The notes: a model not told the origin generated them from the letters alone. A stretch of 64,000 nt of DNA from Thermococcus chitonophagus (GCF_002214605.1 NZ_CP015193.1:972978-1036977), one strand, 5' to 3'. Counted from the stretch's first letter, positions 33,379 to 42,744 are shown. A program made the numbers and translations.

Positions 33379-34371
33379 TTAATCCTTAGTCCCAGAGAAA
33401 GCTAGGAATTCCTTTCCTCTGACCTTTATCTTATAGAGGAACCACTCATCGTTGATAGCCTTTCTGAGGGCTTTCATAGTTATCTCTCTTTTTCTAAGTT
33501 CCTTTATGGCCTTTTGAACGCTGATAGGCTTAAATCTCAGCTTTTCCCCAGGCCTCGTTTGTGCGACTTTTGGAATGTCAACCCTTATAACGGTGGCAAT
33601 CTTGGCATAGCCTCCAGTTGTCTGCCTATCGGCGAGCATTATTATCGGCTTTCCGTTCGCGGGTACCTGAACCGCACCAAGAGGAATTGGTTCGGTAACT
33701 ATTCCAGCTCCCCTCTCAGAGTGCTCTATCTTAGGCCCTTCGAGCCTGTATCCCATTCTGTCCGATTCGGGGGTAACCTCGTATTCGGATGATAGGAAAG
33801 TCCTGATACCCTGGGCTGTGAAGTGCTCTATGTTTGGCCCTAAAATAACCCTAATGGTTTTGTCGCCCCATAGGTTGGGAATAAATTTTCTTGGTATAGT
33901 CTTGCCAGCCTTACCCGTTAGTATTGCGTATCCCAAGGAAAGCTTGTCCCCAGGCTTCAGTGGCCTTCCAAATTTTGCTCTCACGTATGTTGAGCAACTC
34001 TCTAGAATCCTGGGGCAGTCTATACCTCCTGCGAGGGCTATGTAGCCGTACATCCCCTTCCTGAGCCTAACCTTTAGTACATCACCCCTCTTCGCCCAAT
34101 AGCTCCTCCACGGCTCGAGAGGGTAATCATTGAGCAGAACCTCAGCTTCTCCCGTCACAGCAAACACTGAGGAAGAGTGAAACCTCAGGATAAGCCCACC
34201 GACCGTGAACTCTATTACTGGACAATTATCGGGATTACCAACGAGGTAGTTCGCCAACCTCGCGGACACTTCATCCATGACACCGCTCACCGGAACCCCA
34301 AACTTCTGGTAGCCAACTCTCCCAAGATCTTGGATCATAGCTGGGCTTGGAGTTGCAACTATCTCAATCAT
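33379..34371 (-). CDS. pxpC: 5-oxoprolinase subunit C (PxpC, KipA-like)
   Basis: 330 residues from ATG 34371, which overlaps the pxpB stop by 8 bases. Conserved motifs: QDLGRVGYQKFGVPVSG near the N-terminus, VTPESDRMGYRLEG in the middle and PIIMLADRQTTGGYAKIATV towards the end. PxpA, PxpB and PxpC together hydrolyse ATP to open 5-oxo-L-proline (pyroglutamate) to glutamate, a damage-clearance reaction important at high temperature. Last gene of the operon. Confidence 0.9.
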   Translation of the reverse strand: MIEIVATPSPAMIQDLGRVGYQKFGVPVSGVMDEVSARLANYLVGNPDNCPVIEFTVGGLILRFHSSSVFAVTGEAEVLLNDYPLEPWRSYWAKRGDVLKVRLRKGMYGYIALAGGIDCPRILESCSTYVRAKFGRPLKPGDKLSLGYAILTGKAGKTIPRKFIPNLWGDKTIRVILGPNIEHFTAQGIRTFLSSEYEVTPESDRMGYRLEGPKIEHSERGAGIVTEPIPLGAVQVPANGKPIIMLADRQTTGGYAKIATVIRVDIPKVAQTRPGEKLRFKPISVQKAIKELRKREITMKALRKAINDEWFLYKIKVRGKEFLAFSGTKD

Positions 34372-35047
34372 TTTCCCATTCCTCCTTGTAGATCTCCCAG
34401 AACTCTTCTTCATCTATGGGAACAAACTTGACGTAGTCCCCAGGAAGGGCTATGCTTGGCGGAACCTTTTTGGGGTTGAATGTCCTCAATGGCGTTCTTC
34501 CGATTATCCTCCATCCTCCCGGGCTCTCTATTGCATACCATCCAGTCTGCTTTCCGGCAATTCCAACGCTTCCTGCGGGAACCTTAGTCCTGGGTTTCTC
34601 GAGCCTTGGGGTAGCTATCCTCTCGTCCATGCCCCCCAAGTATGCGAACCCAGGGAGGAAGCCCAGGAAGTAGACTCTGTATAAAGGTTTGGAGTGAATC
34701 TCAATGACATCATCAATCGTGAGACCGTTATACTCTGCCACGAACTCTATATCGGGCCCGAATTCTCCTCCGTAAGCTACTGGAATCTCAATCTCCCTGC
34801 CCTTTACATCCTCCACATTGAACTTTAAATCGGAAACATATGAGATAACCTCTTCGTGCGTTATCAGGGTTGGATCATAGTATATTGCGAGTGAGGAATA
34901 TGCTGGAACAACTTCAACGAGCCACTCTGGTTTATCCTTTTCTATCGCCTGAGCGAGAGCGTGAACCCTCTTATTGATCTCTTCATCTATCACCTCACCG
35001 AAGGAAATTAGAACGCCAGAGTCACCGAGTAATCTTATAGTTAACAT
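34364..35047 (-). CDS. pxpB: 5-oxoprolinase subunit B (PxpB, KipI-like)
   Basis: 227 residues. GDSGVLISFGE at the start, then VEVVPAYSSLAIYYDP, and the hallmark FLPGFAYLGGMDERIATPRL followed by PAGSVGIAGKQTG. Partner of PxpC in 5-oxoproline hydrolysis. It lies 7 bases downstream of the PIN remnant and overlaps pxpC, so the TA module inserted upstream probably shares the transcript. Confidence 0.92.
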   Translation of the reverse strand: MLTIRLLGDSGVLISFGEVIDEEINKRVHALAQAIEKDKPEWLVEVVPAYSSLAIYYDPTLITHEEVISYVSDLKFNVEDVKGREIEIPVAYGGEFGPDIEFVAEYNGLTIDDVIEIHSKPLYRVYFLGFLPGFAYLGGMDERIATPRLEKPRTKVPAGSVGIAGKQTGWYAIESPGGWRIIGRTPLRTFNPKKVPPSIALPGDYVKFVPIDEEEFWEIYKEEWEND

Positions 35048-35054
35048 TACAATA

Positions 35055-35321
35055 TCACCTGTAGGGTGGTTTTATCACGTGCAGACCTTCAACTTTCGAG
35101 AAGTGCCTAATATTTCCCGTAACTACCGATAAGCCATGCACAATAGCAGTTGCTGCAATAATGGCATCACCGAGCCCTATATTGTAATCTCGCCTAATTT
35201 CGCCACTGAGGATTCCTATTTCTTCATCAATGAGGAGTATTTGAAAGTGCCTCCTCAAAAATCTGAGAAGCTTCATACCTCTTAGGACGTCGATTAGTAC
35301 ATCCGTATCAATTAGATACAT
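35055..35321 (-). CDS. PIN domain (VapC-like) toxin, internally shortened
   Basis: 88 residues from the ATG that overlaps the antitoxin end; VapC proteins usually have ~130. The first acidic site LIDTDVLIDVLRG and the later GLGDAIIAATA Asp are present, and the last motif reads TGNIRHF instead of TxDxxF. The middle part, with the conserved Glu and two helices, is missing (about 40 residues). So it is probably inactive as an RNase. It sits within the pxp operon. Confidence 0.7.
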   Translation of the reverse strand: MYLIDTDVLIDVLRGMKLLRFLRRHFQILLIDEEIGILSGEIRRDYNIGLGDAIIAATAIVHGLSVVTGNIRHFSKVEGLHVIKPPYR

Positions 35322-35504
35322 CTCTGTCCCACTCCTTTCGAAGTTCCTCAAAGTTTATTTCTTCTTTAAAAAGTCCAAAGACATCTTCAAGATCCTTGGC
35401 GAATTCGTCAATAATTATTACCTTAACTGTTCTCTTATCTGGGATGTTGAGCTTTTTTCAAGTTTCAGGACCCCTTTTTCATAAATTGCTTTGAGTGTGA
35501 TCAT
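35308..35504 (-). pseudogene. DUF104/AF2212-like antitoxin, frameshifted
   Basis: ATG 35504 opens [17 protein letters not shown], the classic start of the DUF104 antitoxin family. At an A6 run (around 35465) the frame is lost to a stop 28 codons in. One frame over it continues KLNIPDKRTVKVIIIDEFA and an acidic tail to a TGA at 35308 that overlaps the VapC start. The start lies 26 bases inside the end of pxpA. Together with the shortened toxin, the module appears dead. Confidence 0.75.
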
Positions 35505-36279
35505 GCTGAATCCTCCCAATGATATCTCTAAGAGGAACTATTTTTACACCTTCCTCCTCAAGTTTCTTCCTTATGTGCGCTGTTATCTCCACGGCCTTCG
35601 GATTATCTCCGTGGACGCATATAGTATCAACCTTCAGCTCGATCCACTCCCCATTTATTGCCCTAACTCCGCCATCTTTGACCATTGAAATTACTCTCTC
35701 AGCGATTTCCTCCTTATCGTGGATTACTGCTCCGGGCTGACTCCTAGGAACCAAGGTCCCGTCGGGGTTGTAGGCTCTGTCGGCAAAGACCTCATGTGCA
35801 ACCTTGAGACCCATCTCCTCCGCAATCTCCGCAACCCTTGAATTTGATAGCGTGACCAGAATGAGATTTTTATCAAAGTCGAGAATACCTTCAATGACGG
35901 CTCTCGCTAGGTCTTCCTCCTTAACCATGGCATTGTACAAAGCTCCATGGGGCTTTACGTGCTGAAGTTCAAGCCCCTCAGCCCTAACGAATGCATACAG
36001 TGCGCCTATCTGATAGAGGATGTAGTTTCTGGCCTCTTCGGGGGTTAGTTTCATGTACCTCCTGCCGAAGCCCATTAGATCAGGGTACCCTGGGTGGGCC
36101 CCTACTTCAACCCCATTTTCCTTTGCCAACCTTATCGTCTTCCTCATGACGAGTGGATCTCCAGCGTGCCATCCGCAGGCCACATTCGCTGATGTTATGT
36201 ACTTCATGACCTCCTCATCTAAGCCAAGCTTGTACCTCCCGAAGCTTTCACCAAGGTCAGAGTTTAGGTCTACCCTCAT
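35479..36279 (-). CDS. pxpA: 5-oxoprolinase subunit A (PxpA, LamB/YcsF)
   Basis: 266 residues. [19 protein letters not shown] at the start, [36 protein letters not shown] and CVHGDNPKA: all LamB/YcsF signatures. The C-terminus ([10 protein letters not shown]) runs past the usual end and overlaps the antitoxin start, suggesting the TA insertion rewrote the last residues. It opens the pyroglutamate ring with PxpBC. pxpB and pxpC follow after the TA remnant. Confidence 0.92.
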   Translation of the reverse strand: MRVDLNSDLGESFGRYKLGLDEEVMKYITSANVACGWHAGDPLVMRKTIRLAKENGVEVGAHPGYPDLMGFGRRYMKLTPEEARNYILYQIGALYAFVRAEGLELQHVKPHGALYNAMVKEEDLARAVIEGILDFDKNLILVTLSNSRVAEIAEEMGLKVAHEVFADRAYNPDGTLVPRSQPGAVIHDKEEIAERVISMVKDGGVRAINGEWIELKVDTICVHGDNPKAVEITAHIRKKLEEEGVKIVPLRDIIGRIQHDHTQSNL

Positions 36280-36351
36280 GGGAATCCCCCAAGGAAAAAT
36301 TTGGATGAAGAGTTCTTAACGTTAAAATTACATAATTAAATAATTGAAGAA

Positions 36352-37623
36352 TTAAATAAGAAGCCACTTCCATAGGGGGACGACCTTAATGTTCTCCTTA
36401 AGAGTTTCTTCTTGATCCCAAGTTACTATCAAGAGGTTGTTACATTTGAGTTCTTTCGAGGCCCTGAGAAGGGCTTCAACTTCCCTCCTGTAGTTCTCAT
36501 CATTCAGCTCATATGTTACTTGGATAAGTTGAATGACCTTGTTGCCTTCCTTAATGACAAAATCAACCTCACCATTCCTGTCCCTCCAGTAGTACACTTC
36601 CCTGTTTGAGAAGGAATAGCTAATCCTTCTTAAGATCTCAACAAAAACTACGTTTTCTAAAATCTTGCCAATGTCCTTAGTGGATTTAAATGCAACGGAG
36701 TTTATAATCCCACTATCAATTACATAAACCTTCCTGGGGGACAAAATTTGGCTTTTCAGTTTGGGAGAGAACCTTCTTAGCTGGAAGATTAAGTAAGCAT
36801 CCTCTAAATAGCCAACAAAGTTTCTAACCGTGTGAACATCCTTCAGCCCAATCACGTTCTTTAACCTACTGTAGGTGATTTCCCGTGAAAAGTTAGAGAG
36901 CAAATAGAGGGCAAGTTCCTTAATAGCATGGACTTCCCTTATATTATGCCTCATAACGACATCCCGTTCAACTATATCCCTGTATATAGTCTGCAGGTAA
37001 ACCCTACCAAACTTTAGTGCTTCAGGAAAGCCTCCAATTTTTATGTATTCCTCTAAAAGCCGCTTTATTTTCGCAATGCTTTTTGTTGAGTACATCCAGT
37101 TATTTTCCAACTTAACACCCTTGAACTTTAAAAACTCCCTAAAGCTGAAGGGATACAGCGTGAAGCCTATATACCTCCCAGTTAGGGAAGTTGAAAGCTC
37201 ACCTGAAAGTAACGAGGAGCTACTTCCAGTAACTATGACCTTCTTTGTGGTTCTTATTCTTGAAAGAAATCTTTCCCAACCTCTTACACTCTGGATTTCG
37301 TCAAAAACAAAATACTTGACATCCCCATAAAGCTCATAGAATGCTTGCATCAGCTTTTCATAGTCATTGGGAGAAAATGAAAGTAATCTTTCGTCAAAGA
37401 AGTTTATGTAGGCGAACTTCTTGTCTCTCATAAGGAGCCACGTGAGAACTGATTTTCCTGACCTTCTCACTCCAAGGATTGCAAGGATATTTGGATAAGA
37501 GAAGAACTTTAACAAAGCTTCCTTGTCGATTTCCCTCTCAATTATATTCTCCCTCTCCATAAACTCTTCAATTTCTTCCCTCTGAGTGATGATGATCCTC
37601 TTTAATGACTCGATGTCAAGCAT
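36352..37623 (-). CDS. COG1373-type AAA ATPase with C-terminal DUF4143, intact
   Basis: 423 residues from ATG 37623; an upstream ATG at 37647 lies inside the operator region. Walker A GVRRSGKS near 51-58, Walker B YFVFDEIQS near 105-113, sensor VTGSSSSLLSGE, then the DUF4143 nuclease-like/winged region ending EVYYWRDRNGEVDFVI and LLIVTWDQEE. The E-V-D-F-x-I segment is reminiscent of PD-(D/E)xK folds. The function is unknown. Two identical-type palindromes at the start suggest self-repression. Intact counterpart of the pseudogene at 25774. Confidence 0.86.
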   Translation of the reverse strand: MLDIESLKRIIITQREEIEEFMERENIIEREIDKEALLKFFSYPNILAILGVRRSGKSVLTWLLMRDKKFAYINFFDERLLSFSPNDYEKLMQAFYELYGDVKYFVFDEIQSVRGWERFLSRIRTTKKVIVTGSSSSLLSGELSTSLTGRYIGFTLYPFSFREFLKFKGVKLENNWMYSTKSIAKIKRLLEEYIKIGGFPEALKFGRVYLQTIYRDIVERDVVMRHNIREVHAIKELALYLLSNFSREITYSRLKNVIGLKDVHTVRNFVGYLEDAYLIFQLRRFSPKLKSQILSPRKVYVIDSGIINSVAFKSTKDIGKILENVVFVEILRRISYSFSNREVYYWRDRNGEVDFVIKEGNKVIQLIQVTYELNDENYRREVEALLRASKELKCNNLLIVTWDQEETLKENIKVVPLWKWLLI

Positions 37624-37673
37624 GTGATCACTAATCACATATCTCACTAAAAACTTTGTGATTACTAATCACA
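37623..37673 (-). promoter_or_regulatory. Two palindromic operators at the COG1373 ATPase start
   Basis: TGTGATCACTAATCACA (37623-37639) and TGTGATTACTAATCACA (37657-37673) differ at one base and lie 34 bases apart. The first overlaps the start codon, so a bound protein would block transcription or translation initiation. Confidence 0.75.
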
Positions 37674-37727
37674 TATTTCATGACAACCAATTATATCAAC
37701 TCAAGCCTTTAACTTTTCGAGAAGAGT

Positions 37728-37815
37728 TGGTGCGGGGGCGGGGATTTGAACCCCGGAACCCCTACGGGACGGGACCCTCAATCCCGCGCCTTTGACCAGG
37801 CTCGGCAACCCCCGC
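37728..37815 (-). tRNA. tRNA-Leu (GAG)
   Basis: On the minus strand the acceptor GCGGGGG pairs with CCCCCGC. The anticodon stem CGGGA/TCCCG holds loop TTGAGGG (anticodon GAG). A long variable arm (class II) and a T arm CGGGG-TTCAAAT-CCCCG follow, with CCA encoded. 88 bases, no intron. Confidence 0.95.
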
Positions 37816-37847
37816 TCCGTCCCGTCGAATACTCCTTAAAATAGATC

Positions 37848-37862
37848 TTATAAACTTTTCGC
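37848..37862 (-). promoter_or_regulatory. BRE/TATA promoter of tRNA-Leu
   Basis: Minus-strand GCGAAAAGTTTATAA, identical over 15 bases to the tRNA-Tyr promoter, 32 bases upstream of the mature 5' end. Confidence 0.7.
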
Positions 37863-37914
37863 ACTTTGACGAAACCATTAAGAGGCTTCCATTTTAGATC
37901 CACCGGGGATAAAA

Positions 37915-38880
37915 ATGATAGTTAGGACACCAAAAAGGCTCCACCTCGGAATTATAGATCCAAGTGGCGATTTAGGAAGGAGATTTGGAAGTATAGGCTT
38001 GGCTTTGGATGGAGGATATGAAATAAAGATTACTCCCGCAGGCGGTTTAAGCATCGAGGCTAATGAAGAAGACAGGAAGGTTATAGAGAAGGTAGTTGAG
38101 GAGATAAACCTTCACTATGAGACCGGTGTGGACTTCCACATAGAAGTAAGGAGGAGCATTCCAAGGCACGTTGGCCTTGGCTCGACCACACAGCTCGCCC
38201 TGGGCATTGCCTCTGGGATTTTAAAGCTTGCAAAGATGGAAGTTCCAATAGAGGAGGTTGCAAAGATTTTGGGAAGGGCCAAAGAAAGCGGAGCTGGGTT
38301 GTATACCTTCAAATATGGAGGATTAGTAATAGATGGGGGAGTCAAGGACTCAATACCACCCCTTATTGTGAGGCACGAGTTCCCCGAGGATTGGGCCTTC
38401 ATCCTCGTAATCCCCAGGATAAGGAGGGGCTTAAGTGAGGAGGAAGAGAGCGAAATACTGGCTGAGAAGTTCGGAGATCCGCAGGCTGGAAGAGAGATAA
38501 CGTACAGGATCATCTTTGGCCTTCTCCCAGCCCTCGTGGAGAGGAACATAGAGGAGTTTGGGAGGCACCTCAGCGAAATCCAAATGCTCGTGGGGAAACA
38601 CTTCAGCGCCTTTCAAGGAGGAACGTTCAGGGAGGACATTAGGATGATAGTTGATGAGCTGAATAGGATAACCTATGGAGCAGGTCAGAGCAGCTGGGGC
38701 CCCACTGTCTATGGCCTCATAAGAAAGGAGGAGTTCGGTAAAGTTAAGGCTAGACTTTTGGACTTCCTTGAGGATCAGGGAATAAAGACTGAGGTCGAGC
38801 TTGGTGTTCCAAGGAACAAGGGAGCCGAAGTCCTGGGAGAGAACTTGTTCCTAGAGAGGCTGATAAGTGGTGTAAAATGA
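37915..38880 (+). CDS. mptG: Beta-RFAP synthase (GHMP-kinase-like, methanopterin-type pathway)
   Basis: 321 residues. [24 protein letters not shown] at the N-terminus (read in parts), the GHMP-type loop [15 protein letters not shown] near 86-100 and C-terminal [12 protein letters not shown]. Beta-ribofuranosylaminobenzene 5'-phosphate synthase joins p-aminobenzoate-type precursor and PRPP in tetrahydromethanopterin synthesis. Thermococcales keep this step for a modified folate/pterin C1 carrier. The MptE pyrophosphokinase of the same pathway is encoded at 57082. Its stop overlaps the AGOG start by 4 bases. Confidence 0.9.
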   Translation: MIVRTPKRLHLGIIDPSGDLGRRFGSIGLALDGGYEIKITPAGGLSIEANEEDRKVIEKVVEEINLHYETGVDFHIEVRRSIPRHVGLGSTTQLALGIASGILKLAKMEVPIEEVAKILGRAKESGAGLYTFKYGGLVIDGGVKDSIPPLIVRHEFPEDWAFILVIPRIRRGLSEEEESEILAEKFGDPQAGREITYRIIFGLLPALVERNIEEFGRHLSEIQMLVGKHFSAFQGGTFREDIRMIVDELNRITYGAGQSSWGPTVYGLIRKEEFGKVKARLLDFLEDQGIKTEVELGVPRNKGAEVLGENLFLERLISGVK

Positions 38881-39596
38881 TAGTTGAACTGATAAAAGAA
38901 ATAGGAATAGATGGAGCTAGGTACATAGAGGAGAACCTCGATGAGCAGTTTCAGGCTTTGAAGTACTTAAGCGAACATCAAGACAGTGAACTTTTTATAA
39001 AGCTTGTAGTGGCCAATGCACTAATTAGTTATCAGCTCACTGGAAGAGGGGAGCAGTGGTGGTGGGAGTTTGCCAAGTACTTCTCGAACCTTGAAGTTAC
39101 TTCACTCTATGAGGCCTATTCAAATTTCCTCCCCACTTCTAGATACAACAGGAGGCTAGTAGGGCAGAAGCTGAGGCGGATAAAAAGGGTGGAGGGCTTT
39201 TTAAATTCTCTCTCCCTGGGTGAGCTCAGGGAGTACTATGGGGATATGAGGAGCTTCTGGCTTGCACTCGCAAAGGTGGTGGAGTCTGAAAAAGAAAAGA
39301 AGACGATAGTCTTCGCCGTGAAGATGTTTGGGTATGCCTCGAGGATCGCGTTCTCAGAGTTTATCCCCTACCCCATGGAGATCCCAATCCCAGAGGACGT
39401 TAGGATAATCAAGGTTACCAGAAAGCTAACCCAGGAAAACCCCAGGAAGTTCTGGAGGGAAGTTGCAAGGCAGACTGGCGTGCCTCCCCTCCATATAGAT
39501 TCGATAATCTGGCCGATACTTGGTGGTGCCGATATTAGCAGGGCTCCTAAGCCCCTCCGTTTTAAGCTCCTCAAACTTTACAAGCTCATTAAATAA
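38877..39596 (+). CDS. Archaeal 8-oxoguanine DNA glycosylase/lyase (AGOG)
   Basis: 239 residues, all helical, of the HhH-GPD superfamily's AGOG branch. K149 in [13 protein letters not shown] is the likely Schiff-base lysine, and an acidic residue in the following IPEDVRI is a plausible partner. [17 protein letters not shown] is the conserved C-terminal block. It removes 8-oxoguanine and nicks the strand. Translationally coupled to mptG with no obvious biochemical link. Confidence 0.9.
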   Translation: MIVELIKEIGIDGARYIEENLDEQFQALKYLSEHQDSELFIKLVVANALISYQLTGRGEQWWWEFAKYFSNLEVTSLYEAYSNFLPTSRYNRRLVGQKLRRIKRVEGFLNSLSLGELREYYGDMRSFWLALAKVVESEKEKKTIVFAVKMFGYASRIAFSEFIPYPMEIPIPEDVRIIKVTRKLTQENPRKFWREVARQTGVPPLHIDSIIWPILGGADISRAPKPLRFKLLKLYKLIK

Positions 39597-39639
39597 TTAA
39601 ACTTATTAATCCAAATCGGAATTATTCCTGGGGAGTTGC

Positions 39640-40401
39640 ATGATAATAGTCGAGAACCTCAGGAAGGTTTTCGGTTCAACTGAAGCAGTGAAGGGAATAA
39701 GCTTTAGGATTGATAACGGTGAAATCTATGGCTTACTCGGGCCAAATGGTAGTGGAAAATCGACCACGATGAGAATTTTGGCTGGAATAACGGCTCCCAC
39801 AAGCGGAAAGGTCATCGTTGAGGGCATAGATGTAAGTAAAGATCAGCTTAGGGTTAAGGAGATCACAGGATACGTTCCAGAGACTCCAGCTTTGTATGAG
39901 AGCCTAACCCCCTCGGAGTTCTTCAGCTTCATAGGGAGTATAAGGAGAATTCCCCAGGATGTGCTCGAGGAAAGAGTTGACAAGCTCGTGAAGGCCTTCG
40001 GCATTGAAGAATATATGAACCACCTCATAGGAACTTTAAGCTTTGGAACGAGGCAGAAAGTGTCCCTAATTTCCGCATTGTTACATGATCCGAAAGTCCT
40101 CATACTCGATGAAGCTATGAATGGCCTTGATCCTAAAAGCGGCAGGATATTTAGGGAGCTCTTAATGGAATTCAAGAAGGAAGGCAAGGTAATAGTATTC
40201 TCCACCCACATCCTCGCACTCGCCGAGATAATCTGTGATAGGATAGGCCTCCTCTACCAAGGAAGAATTATTGCAGAAGGCACTGTAGATGATCTCAAAA
40301 AGCTTGCAGAGGAGGAAAGTCTGGAGGATGTGTTCTTAAAGCTCACTCAAGCGAAGGAAGAGGTTTCACTACTAGTTTCAGCGCTGAAGGAGGCGCTGTG
40401 A
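39640..40401 (+). CDS. ABC transporter ATP-binding protein
   Basis: 253 residues. Walker A GPNGSGKST at 35-43, the signature motif degenerate as LSFGTRQKV, Walker B VLILDEAMNGLDP and H-switch STHIL. DrrA/NatA-like single-domain export-type ATPase. GGAG precedes the ATG. It overlaps the permease start by 4 bases, and the two should form one export complex. The ATP site is complete apart from the altered signature. Confidence 0.92.
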   Translation: MIIVENLRKVFGSTEAVKGISFRIDNGEIYGLLGPNGSGKSTTMRILAGITAPTSGKVIVEGIDVSKDQLRVKEITGYVPETPALYESLTPSEFFSFIGSIRRIPQDVLEERVDKLVKAFGIEEYMNHLIGTLSFGTRQKVSLISALLHDPKVLILDEAMNGLDPKSGRIFRELLMEFKKEGKVIVFSTHILALAEIICDRIGLLYQGRIIAEGTVDDLKKLAEEESLEDVFLKLTQAKEEVSLLVSALKEAL

Positions 40402-41855
40402 TGCTGTGGAAGATAATAAAGATCCTCTATAGGGAAGTGCACTACCAAATGCTTAAGGAGAACGTCACAATATCCTCTAATAAAAAGAAGTTTGAGGACT
40501 CGCTAAAGTGGCAGGCCAACATAAAACTTGGCTTGGGTCTCCAGGTCTTCTGGATGCTTGTAATGGGAGTCCTCTTTGGTGTAAGTGTTGCACTTGCTCC
40601 CAAAGATGTTAAGGGAATAGCTTTTGCTTCCCTCCTCCCAGTGCCCCTCATATACGCAATATACTCGACGGGTTTAACGGCCTCCTACCTTCAGTCCGGA
40701 AGGGTGTTTGAGCCACTAAAGCCCCTACCTATAAGGAACTTGAATTTGCTCGTTTCGCTTTCAATATTCCTCGAAGTACTCCCCGCTTTGTTCTTAATGC
40801 TACCTTCGGCACTCTTCCTAGGTGACGCTATTGCTACGGCGATGGGAATAGCATGGGTTCTCGTGACCCTCATAATGGGGCACGCTATAGGCCTCTTCAT
40901 TCAGGTCAAATTCGGGGGCGTTCACGTAGGGAAGGGAAGTGTAATCAGGAATCTAGCCAAAGTCTTTGGCCTCCTCTTTATGGTGGGCATTTACTTAATC
41001 ATCCAGCTCCTCGCCCAGTTTATAGAGGAAAACATAGAGGTTATTGCTCCACTATTCAAGAAGTACTACATTGCATTTCCCATGGCAGCTTCAACGGTCT
41101 ACGATCCGCCAAGGTCCATATTGATATTACTATTGTATGGGATCCCCTTTGGACTGCTCTACATATACTCAATGAGGAGGCTTTGGGAAAGCATCGAGGG
41201 GATCAAAGTTTATGGAAAGGCAAAGCTGGAATACAAGTTACCAACAAAGATGCCACCACTAGCTCTCTTTGAGAAGGATTACAAGATCATATTCAGGAAG
41301 ACTCAGCTCTTAGGGAGCTTTCTCGCCCCAGCGACGATGACGCTCTGGTTCATTTACATGGTCTTCAAATCTGGCTTTCCAATGCTTCAAGGGGCCCTCC
41401 TTATGATATCTATAGGCATGCTCAGCATGGTGTCGTTGGATGCGTCGTTTAAGGTTGATATGGAGGCATTTGAAGTTCTGAGGTCACTTCCACTAACGAG
41501 AACAAGATACCTTAGGGCAAAAGCCCTCACGATGGCTTTCATTCCGAGTATAATTGAGGCAGTGATCCTAACAATAGCCATCTTCATTAAGGGTGCTGAG
41601 GTGATTTATTTAGCTCCTTACGCGCTATCACCACTTTTAGGAGCTGCTATAGGTATTGGATACACTAGCATGAAGATTAGGGATGTCGAAATGCCGAACT
41701 TTGGAATCATGGATGGCATATTGCTTCTCCTCCTTATGATCATGCCTATAGTTATAGCCGGCCTGATACTTTTCTTTATGGGATCTCCGTACGTGTACCT
41801 TGGCTTGGGAGTTGCGTACGTTGCTATCTCACTAATAGTCCTGTGGAGGGTCTGA
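40398..41855 (+). CDS. ABC-2-type permease, large membrane subunit
   Basis: 485 residues (or one less, from ATG 40401). About 12 hydrophobic helices in two halves with a cytoplasmic loop (KLEYKLPTKMPPLALFEKDYK) between them. The pattern of an exporter-like membrane subunit fused as two halves fits the DrrA-type ATPase directly upstream. The substrate is unknown. Followed at once by a small Pbp11-like gene. Confidence 0.8.
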   Translation: MMLWKIIKILYREVHYQMLKENVTISSNKKKFEDSLKWQANIKLGLGLQVFWMLVMGVLFGVSVALAPKDVKGIAFASLLPVPLIYAIYSTGLTASYLQSGRVFEPLKPLPIRNLNLLVSLSIFLEVLPALFLMLPSALFLGDAIATAMGIAWVLVTLIMGHAIGLFIQVKFGGVHVGKGSVIRNLAKVFGLLFMVGIYLIIQLLAQFIEENIEVIAPLFKKYYIAFPMAASTVYDPPRSILILLLYGIPFGLLYIYSMRRLWESIEGIKVYGKAKLEYKLPTKMPPLALFEKDYKIIFRKTQLLGSFLAPATMTLWFIYMVFKSGFPMLQGALLMISIGMLSMVSLDASFKVDMEAFEVLRSLPLTRTRYLRAKALTMAFIPSIIEAVILTIAIFIKGAEVIYLAPYALSPLLGAAIGIGYTSMKIRDVEMPNFGIMDGILLLLLMIMPIVIAGLILFFMGSPYVYLGLGVAYVAISLIVLWRV

Positions 41856-41857
41856 GA

Positions 41858-42178
41858 ATGTTTAGGAGAATCCTGGAGATATTTAAGAAAGGCGAGAGTG
41901 AAGAGCTAGATTCTCAGGAAAAGTTTCTAGTAGGCAAAGTGAGGGTTGAGGGAAAGCTCAGGGTTGGGCCATGGGATGCAGTTATATGCGAGGTTGAAGA
42001 AGGGATAGTAAAGATAGGCTACAAACTCAAGAAGGGCAGGAAAAAAGTTCCAATAATGAAGATCCAGAAGGAAAGGAAGGATATAGAGTTCGCGATTCCT
42101 GGGGACAAGGTTGCGCTAATACTAGATGGATCAATAGAAGTGGAAAGTGGAGAAGTTCTTAAGATCTACTCCACCTAA
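41858..42178 (+). CDS. Small basic beta-barrel protein, Pbp11-like (possible tRNA/RNA-binding)
   Basis: 106 residues from ATG 41858. A basic N-terminal helix (MFRRILEIFKKG) is followed by a beta-rich core with GKVRVEGKLRVGPWDAV, KIGYKLKKGRKKVPIMKIQK and EFAIPGDKVALIL, which resembles EF-Tu domain 2-like barrels. Thermococcales proteins of this kind are annotated as Pbp11; that name is from memory and unproven here. A paralogue lies at 43679. Ends in a 4-base overlap with a convergent gene. Confidence 0.6.
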   Translation: MFRRILEIFKKGESEELDSQEKFLVGKVRVEGKLRVGPWDAVICEVEEGIVKIGYKLKKGRKKVPIMKIQKERKDIEFAIPGDKVALILDGSIEVESGEVLKIYST

Positions 42179-42744
42179 CACGGGCACTCTGACCTTGCAG
42201 TCCAGTACCCATCGCTCTCTCCATCCCTGTATCCGGCTTCATATCCTTCCGAGTACCAGTGTTTCCACAGTTTCTCCCATACCTTCCTTCCCTCCTGATC
42301 ATAGAGTCTCACGTATGACTTACCGTATGTCTTATACCTCATGTACTCGGATCTTTCAAAGTCCCTAACCTCTCCAGTATAGACGTTTATTACTGCGGCC
42401 ACATCGAAGATAAAGTGAACATCAGTTCCAACTACGATCTTATTAATGTCAAAGTTCGGGAACATTATTGGCTGTTCAAGCCATGCCTTGAGGTTGAGAG
42501 TTCCGGAAACTTTGTAAATTCCCTCACCAAGCATCTCCACTTTTTTGTTTGGAGTGAAAACCACGGCCTTTGGACTTGGATAGTGGAAGTAAATTGGCTT
42601 TCCGACAAAGTCCCTAATTATTTCCCTAGTCAGAACTTTCCTGTGCTCAACGAGCCAATTTGCAAATATTTCAACTGCCAACTCCATTTCCCTCTGTATC
42701 CTCTTCCTTTCCTTTCTGTCATTCCACCAATCTCTCAGCCCCAT
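42175..42744 (-). CDS. Hypothetical protein, 189 residues
   Basis: No recognised domain. An N-terminal basic amphipathic segment (LRDWWNDRKERKRIQRE), a central beta-rich part with IYFHYPSPKAVVF and VGTDVHFIFDVAAVINVYTGE, and an aromatic C-terminus (YSEGYEAGYRDGESDGYW) ending CPC. A soluble Thermococcales-specific protein by appearance. It faces the TatD-like gene divergently. Confidence 0.6.
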   Translation of the reverse strand: MGLRDWWNDRKERKRIQREMELAVEIFANWLVEHRKVLTREIIRDFVGKPIYFHYPSPKAVVFTPNKKVEMLGEGIYKVSGTLNLKAWLEQPIMFPNFDINKIVVGTDVHFIFDVAAVINVYTGEVRDFERSEYMRYKTYGKSYVRLYDQEGRKVWEKLWKHWYSEGYEAGYRDGESDGYWTARSECPC

